Assembly (NCBI GenBank): GCA_030599405.1
Contig: JAUVOB010000075.1
Coordinates: 1 to 6,827 of the forward strand
DNA length: 6,827 bases
Direction of reading: 5' to 3'
Source: Chloroflexota bacterium
GTDB lineage: Bacteria > Chloroflexota > Anaerolineae > Promineifilales > Promineifilaceae
Shown here in pieces: positions 1-6,455 of the stretch (position 1 is the first letter of the stretch; each line of letters opens with the position of its first letter). The position numbers and the translations under genes are program-made. The notes below the pieces were generated by a model. That model saw only the letters and a list, made by a program, of their open reading frames with translations, ran no database searches and was not told the origin of the DNA.

Positions 1-174
1 ATAGAACCTATCCAATTGGAACGCGATCTCCGCCCCTTGGTCTATCGCTATTACGGCCCTGATAAGGGCGACCAATTTCTGGAAAGCTTGGGAGGGGAAT
101 CGGCCGGCACAGGGGACATTCTCATCCGGATGAAGCCTGAACGATGGCTCACTATGGTTGACTCGAATGAGTAG
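1..174 (+). CDS. C-terminal end of a probable PPOX-class (F420/FMN-binding split-barrel) protein, 5' truncated
   Basis: An open frame enters from the left edge and runs 57 codons to a TAG at 172-174. The tail contains YRYYGPDKGDQFLESL, then a short acidic/glycine linker, then ILIRMKPERWLTM. This order (helix with R-Y-x-G-P, then a final strand of the type 'vLIRikPeRv.sw' just before the C-terminus) is the usual ending of PPOX-class oxidoreductases, including F420-dependent ones. Such enzymes are small cytoplasmic flavin- or deazaflavin-binding split barrels. The cofactor-binding part lies outside the window, so cofactor and substrate cannot be judged. The gene converges on the minus-strand transporter operon, with 257 bases between the two stop codons. 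That it is a real gene end is fairly secure; the family is recognised from memory of the C-terminal pattern only. Confidence 0.6.
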   Translation: MEPIQLERDLRPLVYRYYGPDKGDQFLESLGGESAGTGDILIRMKPERWLTMVDSNE

Positions 175-431
175 TTGACGTGGCATGGCAGGATCGACTT
201 CGAAAGCGAAGTAGAAAACCCCTAGTTGCCGATTATTTTAGCGCGAGGTTTGACCTACACCGGATCGATTCGGCAAGCATCTGGACACCCCCTACCGCCG
301 GTCGGCGACCAGCCTGATGCCGGTCCGGCCCAACGTTTGCCCTAACAAGCATGGACCGGGTGATGAGAAACGCTCATGTCCCCGATGATCGCATGATGGG
401 CGCAAGCCAAACTCGCACCTGGTACAGGCTA
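175..431. other. Convergent intergenic region with small inverted repeats
   Basis: No gene is visible between the two converging stop codons. Inverted repeats present are ACTTCG-AAAG-CGAAGT at 197-212, TTGCCGA (226-232) with TCGGCAA (270-276), CCGGTCC (320-326) with GGACCGG (353-359), and ATGAG/CTCAT at about 363-377. None is followed by a clear T-run on either strand, so none is a textbook intrinsic terminator. Together they may still help stop the two converging transcripts. Confidence 0.4.
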
Positions 432-1307
432 TCAGTCTTTCAAGTACGGCCGTCCGAGGGCTTCAGGTTTCGCGGCGCCCCACCTGCTCCTAAACCACTT
501 GGTTGACATGAGCAACAACACGCCAAGGGTTATGATAAATGGAATCATCCGCCATATATATCTGGATAAAACTCCGGGGAGTACAAGCTGGGGATTTAGC
601 GACAGCTGCCACATGGTTCCGAAAAGCAAAGAACCGGCCAGCAGTATAATAGGATTCCACATGGAGAAAAAGACGAGGGCCAGGGCGATGAATCCCCAAC
701 CCATTAAGAAATTGTAGCTCCAGACCGGATTGTAATCTAGCGAGTATATAGCGCCCGCAAACCCCATGAGCATCCCGCCGGTGATAACGCACAGATAACG
801 AGTTTTAGCGACATTAATTCCCGAGACCTCGGCCACGGTTGGATTCTCTCCCACCGATCTTATTCGCAACCCCAAGCCCGTCTTAGCTAATACAAACCAG
901 ATGATAACCGCCAGAGCGATGCCGACATAAAAGAAGGGCGAGAGACCCAATATGGTGGGAATCCGGTCCAGTCCGAGTGGACCTGTGAATGGCGAACCGA
1001 TGTAAGTCGTCAGTCCAAAGCCGAGGATCCAGATCCCCATCCCACTCACGACTTGATCGCCTCCTAAGGTGATGGAGAAGAACCCATGCAGTAGGCCAAG
1101 CAGTCCCCCGATCGCAATGCCGACCAGAAATCCTAATACGTAGCTTCCAGTGGATTGAGCGGTGACGAAACCAAGGGTGGCGCCAAATAGCATCACGCCC
1201 TCAATTCCTACATTTATGATCCCGGAGCGCTGTCCGAGTAGTTCGCCCAGAGCTGCCACGAGAAAAATCGTCGAGGCGTCAAGACTTCTACTGAAGAACT
1301 CCCACAT
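432..1307 (-). CDS. ABC importer permease of the BMP/Nup nucleoside type (second permease, NupQ-like)
   Basis: This 291-residue, very hydrophobic integral membrane protein belongs to the LivH-like BPD_transp_2 permease family. With its partner permease it would form the transmembrane channel of a nucleoside-type ABC importer. Family landmarks are GIINVGIEGVML at residues 29-40, DQVVSGM at 84-90, the cytoplasmic coupling segment RSVGENPTVAEVSGINV at about 150-166, and GWGFIALALVFFSMWNPI at 203-220. The ending GRPYLKD is normal for the family, so the protein looks complete. The ATG at 1307 is supported by AAGGAG at 1315-1320 with a 7-base spacer. It overlaps the upstream permease gene by 20 bases, implying translational coupling. 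The stop is TGA followed immediately by TAG in the same frame. Family assignment is confident; the exact substrate is not visible from sequence. Confidence 0.93.
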   Translation of the reverse strand: MWEFFSRSLDASTIFLVAALGELLGQRSGIINVGIEGVMLFGATLGFVTAQSTGSYVLGFLVGIAIGGLLGLLHGFFSITLGGDQVVSGMGIWILGFGLTTYIGSPFTGPLGLDRIPTILGLSPFFYVGIALAVIIWFVLAKTGLGLRIRSVGENPTVAEVSGINVAKTRYLCVITGGMLMGFAGAIYSLDYNPVWSYNFLMGWGFIALALVFFSMWNPIILLAGSLLFGTMWQLSLNPQLVLPGVLSRYIWRMIPFIITLGVLLLMSTKWFRSRWGAAKPEALGRPYLKD

Positions 1308-2421
1308 CTATGCTCTCCTTGCTAGTTCTTTTCCATACGATCGTGTAGCGATAGAAGAATTGAAAGGCCACGAGCGTGATCATCAATACACCGAGTAGCG
1401 CAAAATCCACGCCGAAGCTCATGCCGAGTTTTCCCTGGACGAACCGGCCGCCGATGGACAATCCCCCAAAAAGCAGGGCAATGGGGATCGCGGCTAATGG
1501 ATTTCCCTGGGCAATCAGGCCGCAAATGATGCCGTAGAAAGCCAGATCGCCAAACAGTCCATAGTTGCGGGCGATCTTATAAACACCGGGAACGGCCGCG
1601 AAATAATGATACCCGGCCAAGCCCGCCAGCGCGCCGCCCATAATAAATACTGACAGAGGTATTAGGAGCTTGCTAATTCCGGCATACTCCGCAGCAGCCG
1701 GATTTTGACCGTAGGCCCTGATTTCGAAGCCGATCTTGGTCTTGGCAAACATGAAAGCTATCAGAAGGCCAACACCGAGGGCGACAAATATCGTGAAAGG
1801 AATATCTGCGATCAGCGGAGCACGAAGATAGGTAGGTAAATCAAAGCTCTCACCCCTTCCACCGGGATTCATGAAGGGCCCACCATCCTTGATCATGAAC
1901 GAAACAAACCAGAAGGTCATGAAATTCAACATCATTGTCACCACTATCTCATTGATGTTGTATTTGCCTTTGAGGAACCCGGCGATCGACCCTAGTCCAG
2001 CGCCCCCAAGGGCGGCCGCTGCCATCATTAATGGTATGACGATCAGCGATGAGATGGGCGTGGAATCAAACTCATTTAAACCAAGAATGAATAGGACAGC
2101 GTATGCGGCCAATGTTCCCGCATACAGCTGCCCGGTCATCCCAATATTCCAGAGACCAGCACGATAGGGAATGATGAAGGCATAAGTGCAAAGCAACAGG
2201 AAAATGAATCTACTGATGGTCAATGGCAAGCCGAAAGGATTGGCGAACGCGTAGGAGAAGATCTCTTTGTAGGCGGTCAAGGGATTAATCCCGGCTAGGA
2301 TAAAGACAAAGCCAAACAAGATCAGGGCGACTATTATGGCCAACATAGAGATGGATGCCGCTTGCCAGCTCGTTAAGACACTCCGTTTCTGGAGCCTTAG
2401 CCGGCGACTACCGATCTTCAT
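1288..2421 (-). CDS. ABC importer permease of the BMP/Nup nucleoside type (first permease, NupP-like)
   Basis: This 377-residue polytopic inner-membrane permease has a basic cytoplasmic start (residues 1-14, six Arg/Lys) followed by a first membrane span at about 22-43. Landmarks of the BPD_transp_2/NupP-like group are WNIGMTGQ at 91-98, NINEIVVTMMLNF at 155-167, and the coupling segment FEIRAYGQNPAAAEYAGIS at 232-250, which should contact the ATPase. GGALAGLAGYHYF follows at about 262-274 and GLIAQGNPL at 301-309. The start is ATG with GGGGAG just upstream but only a 4-base gap after GGAG, shorter than usual. The gene begins inside the last 14 bases of the ATPase gene, so its translation may depend on ribosomes finishing that gene. 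The in-frame stop in the ATPase could therefore reduce its expression. No internal damage is seen. Confidence 0.93.
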   Translation of the reverse strand: MKIGSRRLRLQKRSVLTSWQAASISMLAIIVALILFGFVFILAGINPLTAYKEIFSYAFANPFGLPLTISRFIFLLLCTYAFIIPYRAGLWNIGMTGQLYAGTLAAYAVLFILGLNEFDSTPISSLIVIPLMMAAAALGGAGLGSIAGFLKGKYNINEIVVTMMLNFMTFWFVSFMIKDGGPFMNPGGRGESFDLPTYLRAPLIADIPFTIFVALGVGLLIAFMFAKTKIGFEIRAYGQNPAAAEYAGISKLLIPLSVFIMGGALAGLAGYHYFAAVPGVYKIARNYGLFGDLAFYGIICGLIAQGNPLAAIPIALLFGGLSIGGRFVQGKLGMSFGVDFALLGVLMITLVAFQFFYRYTIVWKRTSKESIDVGVLQ

Positions 2422-3964
2422 ACTTCTCCCCGGCCGGGCTTATTCCGGCCATCATCGCCCCCACGTCCTCTCGTTTTGCCCCGTCGCCGGGGAGGATGCC
2501 CATCAGCGTTCCCTCGTAGATAGGCGCCACCCAATCGCTCAAAGAGAGAATCTCGTCCAAATCTTCAGAGATAAGTAAAACGCCAGCCTTCTTTTCCTTG
2601 GCCTCGATGAGTTTATTTCGGACAAATTCTGTCGCCCCGATATCCAAACCTTGGGTAGGCAAGTCGGCGATCACCAGACGAGGATTGCGAGAGAGTACGC
2701 GAGCCAGGATTAGTTTTTGCAGGTTCCCCCCAGATAAGTTCTTGGCCATTACCTCTGGGCTAGGAGCGACTACCCCGTATTCGGAGATGATTTCCTTTGT
2801 CAAATCGCGTATTCACTTGTGATCCAAGGTACCACGATGGTAATAGTCATCGTCAAAGTAGTAGTTAAGCGTTGTATTGTCGACCAGCGAAAAATCGGCG
2901 ATGGAACCCACGCCGATGCGATCAGCCGGGATATAACCAATTCCAAGCTGCCATCTTTTACTGCTAGATTCAGAGGTGATATCCGTATCGTAAAGGAACA
3001 CCTTGCCACTCTCGGCCTCTCTAAGACCGGCGAGCACTTCTACCAGCTCCCGCTGTCCGTTTCCCGAAACCCCAGCGATGCCAAATATCTCGCCTTCACT
3101 GATCGAGAAAGACACGCTGTTTAAGGCCTGAAAATCTTTATCGCTCAGGGCTGATAGGTTTTCCACCCGGAGTATCTCTTCGCCTCTTTCTACCACCTTG
3201 CGCTCAGTTCTGAATATAACATCTCGACCCACCAGTTCCTCGGTCAAGCTCTTCTCGGTCGCCATCTCCGTGCTAATACAGGACACGACCTCCCCCCGTC
3301 TGAGAACTGTCACCCTATCGCTTATCCTCAGCACAATCGGGAGTTTATGGGTTATGAAAGGAACGATCGCCAGGTTGTTTTGGGACATCGCTTCGATAGA
3401 AGTAAGTAGTTTTTCTGTTTCGAGTGGGGTTAGGGCGGACGTCGGTTCATCCATGATAAGAACCTCTGCCCCGCGATAAAGAGCTTTTAGAATTTCGACA
3501 GCCTGCTTCTCCCCTTCAGAGAGTTGCCAGACTTTTGCTTTCAGATCGACCGTGAAACCATATTTATCACAGAGATAGTCAATCTCTTGTGATGCTCTCT
3601 TCAGGTTTAGTATCCTTCCGGCTTTGGGGTGCCCGAGGATGATGTTCTCGATCACAGAATGAGCGGGGATCAGTTTCCGATGTTGGTGCACCATCCCAAT
3701 TCCCAATTCAATGGCGTCCAGCGGGGACTTGAAATCGACGCGCGTCCCTCCGACGAAAATCTCTCCTTCGTCAGGACGATACTGGCCGAAGAGGACCTTC
3801 ATCAGGGTTGTTTTTCCCGCGCCATTTTCGCCCAGGATGGCGTGAATCTCACCAGCCTTGATCTCGAAGTCGATTTTATTGTTGGCGACAACCCCAGGGA
3901 ATCTCTTGGTGATTCCTCTGGCTTCTAAGACCACATCGCCGCGCTTTAAATCGTCCAGCAGCAC
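2408..3964 (-). pseudogene. Double-domain ABC ATPase of the nucleoside importer (NupO/YufO-like), interrupted by an in-frame TGA
   Basis: Read through, the frame is 518 codons, close to the roughly 510 usual for the fused two-domain ATPases of BMP/Nup importers. Domain 1 has Walker A GENGAGKT (residues 45-52), Q-loop region MVHQHRKLIP (91-100), signature LSEGEKQ (148-154), Walker B VLIMDEP (168-174) and H-loop His206. Domain 2 has the degenerate Walker A GVSGNGQRE (298-306), signature LSGGNLQK (410-417), VIADLPTQGLD (431-441) and ISEDLDE (465-471). Codon 384 (bases 2813-2815) is TGA. The protein match continues without any gap on both sides of it (LDHK-stop-IRDLTKEI), so this is a single nonsense codon, not a frameshift. 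The start is GTG at 3964 with AAAGG at 3971-3975 and an in-frame TAA just upstream. The truncated 383-residue product would lack the signature and Walker B of domain 2. It could be a true pseudogene, a recent mutation, a sequence error, or read-through. Confidence 0.88.
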
Positions 3965-3970
3965 ATTATG

Positions 3971-3975
3971 CCTTT
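3971..3975 (-). promoter_or_regulatory. Ribosome binding site fixing the GTG start of the ATPase gene
   Basis: On the minus strand AAAGG lies 6 bases before GTG at 3964-3962. A TAA sits in the same frame at 3976-3974, so no earlier start is possible. There is an out-of-frame ATG one base before the GTG. Confidence 0.6.
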
Positions 3976-4118
3976 ACTCTTCACCGGTAACTTTGGATGG
4001 ATCAGGTGGCAGCCGTATTGCTACCCCCACGGGTTGGGGATACTCGAAGAGAGCGGATTCACCACTTCTTTGATAGTTTCCTAGACCAGGTGAGCAGCAA
4101 GAATCAACATCTATCTAT

Positions 4119-4162
4119 GAGGCTCCCGAACCTGGGATTTGTCCCCGACATCCGGGAGCCTC
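4119..4162 (-). promoter_or_regulatory. Intercistronic stem-loop downstream of the binding-protein gene
   Basis: GAGGCTCCCG (4119-4128) and CGGGAGCCTC (4153-4162) are perfect 10-base inverted repeats. Inside them GGGA (4134-4137) pairs with TCCC (4142-4145) around a TTTG loop, giving a long two-part stem-loop. It starts 63 bases after the binding-protein stop codon on the transcribed (minus) strand. No T-run follows, so it is not a classical terminator. A 3'-end-protecting or attenuating structure that makes the binding protein more abundant than the membrane parts is the likely role, as is common in importer operons. Confidence 0.6.
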
Positions 4163-4225
4163 CTGTCTATTGGTTGTGATAGCGGTCACTAGAAATGGCG
4201 ATCCTTGTGGATCAACGACGCACTA

Positions 4226-5494
4226 TTACTCTAGGATCTCCACGCCTTCCACATCGAAGTTGAATAGCGACAGTAGCCACTCGGCCGTTGGCATCTCACC
4301 TGCGGGTTTGACCTCTGTCCCTGCTGCGGGAACCGGCGTGCCATCTAGGTCTAAGCCAGTTCCGTTGCTGACAAAGGCGTGCTCGGTGAATGGATCCCAT
4401 TCACCGTCGATCATCTGTTCCCTTCTCTGTTCGATGAGCTCAACGATCTCGTCAGGAACTAATGGTCGCGCCGAAGGGCTGATAGCCTCAATGCCAACCT
4501 TGTTATCGTTCATGATATCAACTGTCGGGACCTCGGTGCCATCGGCCAGAACCATCGAATCGTTCATTCCCAAATAGAGAACGGTCTCGGGGTTATCTTC
4601 ACCTGCTACCCATTCACTGAGCATATGCTCGTAGAGGACTTCCCACCGCGTGTCGAATGATACGGCTACCGTATCGGTGTCGGACCAACCATAGTGCCCT
4701 ACGATGTCCATGTCCTTGCCAATGAACCAGATGCCCTGTTCTTGTGCGACGTCAAGCGGAGAGCCAGAATCCGTTTGCTGGGTCAGGACGTCGACGTCAT
4801 ATTGGGTAATAAGGGTCTCTGCGATGTCTCGTTCTTCTGCCGGCAGGTACCAGTCGCCGACGTATTTCACGTACACGGAGATATCTTTATCAAGCATCTC
4901 GGCCGCATCCTGCACTCCGAGGATAAAGCCATTCTGGCGCCTGATGACCTGAACCGATGGGAAAGCCGAAACGATACCGATATTACCGGTCTCGGTCAGC
5001 GCGCCAGCGAGAAGCCCTTCAAGATACAAGGCCTGATATTGCCTGGGGAAAAGCCTGATGAAGTTCCTTTCGGTTGACAGATCGCTGGCGATTATCGAAC
5101 CAAAATAGACATCCGGGTACTTCTCGGCGATATCTTTCAAGGGCAACCCCATGAATTCTGCATTGCCAATGACAATGGTAGCCCCATCAGATATTAACTC
5201 TTCAGCGTAAGGTACCGTAAGATCTGGACCAACCTCTTCTCTGAAGACGTATTCGACATTTGGATACTTCTCCGCGATTCGTTTCCCAGCGCGATCATGA
5301 GCCCCAGACCAGGTCGTTCCTTCGATTACGCTGAAATGTTCGATGGCAAGGGTCGCACTCGCGTCATCTGGAACTTCCGTATCCGATTCCTGTGAACACA
5401 TCGTCGTTCCAAGCAACACAATCACCATCATTAATGCAATCAGGATCGCTCGGAATGTGAAACCATGTCTCAAGGGAAATAACTTAGCGATCAT
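4226..5494 (-). CDS. BMP-family (PnrA/Med-like) substrate-binding lipoprotein of a nucleoside-type ABC importer
   Basis: This 422-residue exported solute-binding protein would capture solute and hand it to the two permeases encoded downstream. The N-terminus has basic residues, then a hydrophobic span at about 14-32 ending at Cys33. The lipobox GTTMC is poor (Met at -1), so lipid anchoring is likely but not certain. The mature protein shows the Bmp fold: a first strand near 50-58, repeated KYPxV segments (76-80 and 125-129), the hallmark RQYQALYLEGLLAGAL at 151-166, NIGIVSAF at 171-178, and DVLTQQTDSGSP near 235-246. The C-terminal EWDPFTEHAF...EWLLSLFNFDVEGVEIL is typical of several BMP-family members. 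The ATG at 5494 is preceded by AAGGAGG (5502-5508) with a 7-base gap. It is the first gene of the operon, so its promoter should lie upstream in 5510-5850. Substrate (purine nucleosides or similar) is inferred from the family and not shown. Confidence 0.92.
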   Translation of the reverse strand: MIAKLFPLRHGFTFRAILIALMMVIVLLGTTMCSQESDTEVPDDASATLAIEHFSVIEGTTWSGAHDRAGKRIAEKYPNVEYVFREEVGPDLTVPYAEELISDGATIVIGNAEFMGLPLKDIAEKYPDVYFGSIIASDLSTERNFIRLFPRQYQALYLEGLLAGALTETGNIGIVSAFPSVQVIRRQNGFILGVQDAAEMLDKDISVYVKYVGDWYLPAEERDIAETLITQYDVDVLTQQTDSGSPLDVAQEQGIWFIGKDMDIVGHYGWSDTDTVAVSFDTRWEVLYEHMLSEWVAGEDNPETVLYLGMNDSMVLADGTEVPTVDIMNDNKVGIEAISPSARPLVPDEIVELIEQRREQMIDGEWDPFTEHAFVSNGTGLDLDGTPVPAAGTEVKPAGEMPTAEWLLSLFNFDVEGVEILE

Positions 5495-5501
5495 CTATCC
5501 T

Positions 5502-5508
5502 CCTCCTT
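5502..5508 (-). promoter_or_regulatory. Strong ribosome binding site of the binding-protein gene
   Basis: AAGGAGG on the minus strand, 7 bases before the ATG at 5494 and embedded in a purine-rich run, is the best Shine-Dalgarno match in the window. This suits a protein needed in excess over its transporter. Confidence 0.75.
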
Positions 5509-5621
5509 TTTCTTACGCGTTGCTCGTAGTGACGCAACCACATAATTTTCGGGCTCCCGCTGTTGTCACCTTGGCATCCAAAACCCCACCATCGAAGCGA
5601 ATCAATTCTAAAGGAGTATTG

Positions 5622-5843
5622 GTGACTCGTCAGTTAATTTGGCAGGACGGGGATTTCCAATGCGGACTGTCCCATCGAGGATCGGTTCAAAATAGCCTGA
5701 CCTGTTGGAAGGGAGTAGATTCAACCAAAATGCGGCCTGCGTATTCTGGTAGTGTAAGACGCGATAACCTGATAGTAACCAAGTATTACCGTCGGCGAAT
5801 ATTGGCTGATTTACTTACCAGCAAACAGTTAATCGAGGAATAA
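5622..5843 (+). CDS. Possible small protein of 73 residues, doubtful
   Basis: A GTG at 5622 is preceded by AAAGGAG (5610-5616) at a 5-base distance, a good translation signal, and the frame stays open to TAA at 5841. The product would be basic in its second half (VRRDNLIVTKYYRRRILADLL) with no signal peptide, membrane span or recognisable domain. The same frame is also open upstream across the antisense of the binding-protein gene, which suggests that openness here is partly chance. I do not recognise it and give no function. Confidence 0.2.
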   Translation: MTRQLIWQDGDFQCGLSHRGSVQNSLTCWKGVDSTKMRPAYSGSVRRDNLIVTKYYRRRILADLLTSKQLIEE

Positions 5844-5997
5844 AGGCGATGGCACGATCGGCCACTAATTGTTAACTCCACCCAGAGCGCTGTTGCCTTA
5901 TCGCCAAGAACAGATGATATGCCCAAAACAAATCAGCTTGGCAGCTGGTCAATCTAGGTCAAACCGCGACATATGTATAGGACTGCTCAAGCCAGCA

Positions 5998-6100
5998 TAA
6001 GGTTCGGCGTCCGATTAGTGGTAGAACTAATCTCGTCGGCATAGCCGCGAGATTGGAACCATCCGCTGACTGTACATGTAAGGTCTGGCGTCGTTAATGA
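5998..6100. repeat. Imperfect direct repeats flanking a folded element
   Basis: TAAGGTTCGGCGTCCGATTAGTG at 5998-6020 recurs as TAAGGTCTGGCGTCGTTAATGA at 6079-6100. The words TAAGGT and GGCGTC are conserved in both copies, with a 2-base change between them and a 2-base gap after. The copies begin 81 bases apart and enclose the inverted repeats at 6013-6056. This could be a degenerate small mobile element, a duplicated regulatory site, or part of a structured RNA. Confidence 0.4.
6001..6060. ncRNA. Candidate structured element with two competing folds
   Basis: Fold one is a three-way junction: GGTTC (6001-6005) pairs with GAACC (6056-6060), GATTAGT (6013-6019) pairs with ACTAATC (6026-6032), and TCG-bulge-CGGC (6033-6040) pairs with GCCG-CGA (6044-6050) around an ATA loop. 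Fold two is a single long hairpin from 6027 to 6056 (13 pairs, one bulged T), in which CTAATC pairs with GATTGG instead of GATTAGT. The folds are mutually exclusive. All pairs of the first fold are Watson-Crick and so could form on either strand. Transcription and strand are unknown, and I match it to no known RNA family. Confidence 0.35.
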
Positions 6101-6351
6101 CTGAACAGTGGTCAGATAGAGAGATATCGGCTATAGTTGGTTCAGACAGAACAGGCCATTCACTTGTCCAAGTGTATCAACACTGGCAGGTGAGCAATCA
6201 GCATCAATTCCCGCACTTCAGTCAGCTATTCGCCCAATTTATCTGGTCTATCAACTCAATATATGTCTTAAGGCTCGCGATATCCGGATGCCTCTTGGCA
6301 CTCGTTGTGGAAACTTATTTAGGGCGATTCATTGGGGGCAGCTCCCGGTAG
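6097..6351 (+). CDS. Possible small membrane protein of 84 residues, doubtful
   Basis: This open frame from ATG 6097 to TAG 6349 would encode a soluble first half (Gln- and His-rich, residues 23-49) and one hydrophobic stretch at about 53-75. The only purine-rich sequence upstream, AAGG, lies about 14 bases from the ATG, which is too far. The ATG falls inside the second copy of the direct repeat. No family is recognised. It may be a remnant or a chance frame in the non-coding region. Confidence 0.2.
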   Translation: MTEQWSDREISAIVGSDRTGHSLVQVYQHWQVSNQHQFPHFSQLFAQFIWSINSIYVLRLAISGCLLALVVETYLGRFIGGSSR

Positions 6352-6360
6352 CCTTTGCAT

Positions 6361-6420
6361 TAAGCCGATAACCCAATAGAGTGATCCAATACAATAGCAG
6401 TCTGAGTAAATATCGGCTTA
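6361..6420. promoter_or_regulatory. Spaced palindrome around a putative -10 element upstream of the flavoprotein gene
   Basis: TAAGCCGATA (6361-6370) and TATCGGCTTA (6411-6420) are perfect 10-base inverted repeats 40 bases apart. Midway lies TACAAT (6390-6395), a 5/6 match to a -10 box. No good -35 box is found at 16-18 bases upstream, which would fit an activated promoter. The right arm ends 35 bases before the ATG at 6456. The arms could be the two half-sites of a regulator, or a stem in the leader RNA. Confidence 0.4.
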
Positions 6421-6440
6421 GCGAGTTTAACACATCCCTT

Positions 6441-6446
6441 AAGGAG
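6441..6446 (+). promoter_or_regulatory. Ribosome binding site selecting the flavoprotein start
   Basis: AAGGAG lies 9 bases before the ATG at 6456. It favours that start over the in-frame ATG at 6381, which has no such site and would add 25 residues before the nucleotide-binding motif. Confidence 0.7.
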
Positions 6447-6455
6447 AAATTACAG

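Larger units (their letters stand above)
3965..4225. other. Intercistronic gap between binding-protein and ATPase genes
   Basis: This 261-base gap is unusual in an operon whose other junctions overlap. It holds the large stem-loop at 4119-4162 and a smaller CCCCA/TGGGG hairpin at 4025-4039. I see no credible coding sequence in it; the short plus-strand frames lack ribosome sites and recognisable content. Confidence 0.5.
5509..6440. other. Long divergent intergenic region without a convincing gene
   Basis: About 0.9 kb separates the divergently transcribed transporter operon and the flavoprotein gene. No frame here resembles a known protein. The two weak open frames at 5622-5843 and 6097-6351 are listed separately with low confidence. 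Non-coding structure is clear only at 5998-6100 and 6361-6420. A possible operon promoter on the minus strand (GTGACA near 5565, AT-rich stretch near 5543) is too weak to call. Short repeated words are AATGCGG(A/C)CTG at 5659-5669 and 5729-5739, and GGTCAA at 5947-5952 and 5957-5962. Confidence 0.5.

Noticed and set aside
325..350. Integron attC-like words GCCCAAC and CCCTAAC
   Set aside because: No matching GTTRRRY core is found within the following stretch, and no integrase or cassette arrangement is visible.
2408..2803. Independent 131-residue gene starting at TTG 2803
   Set aside because: It is the C-terminal part of the ATPase in the same frame, with no ribosome site before the TTG; re-initiation is possible but unsupported.
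2760..2815. Selenocysteine at the ATPase TGA
   Set aside because: The position is not catalytic and is not Cys in this family. The only downstream hairpin (CTCCG-AATA-CGGGG on the minus strand) is short and unlike a SECIS element.
4694..5077. Long plus-strand frames antisense to the binding protein, ATPase and permeases
   Set aside because: They are opposite-strand shadows of strongly recognised genes, without ribosome sites or family-like sequence.
5509..5700. Purine-type riboswitch ahead of the nucleoside importer operon
   Set aside because: On the minus strand I find none of the conserved purine riboswitch core words or a terminator-like stem before the binding-protein start.
6381..6455. 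Longer flavoprotein start at ATG 6381
   Set aside because: No ribosome site, and the added 25 residues precede the normal start of the FAD motif; the putative -10 box overlaps this stretch.
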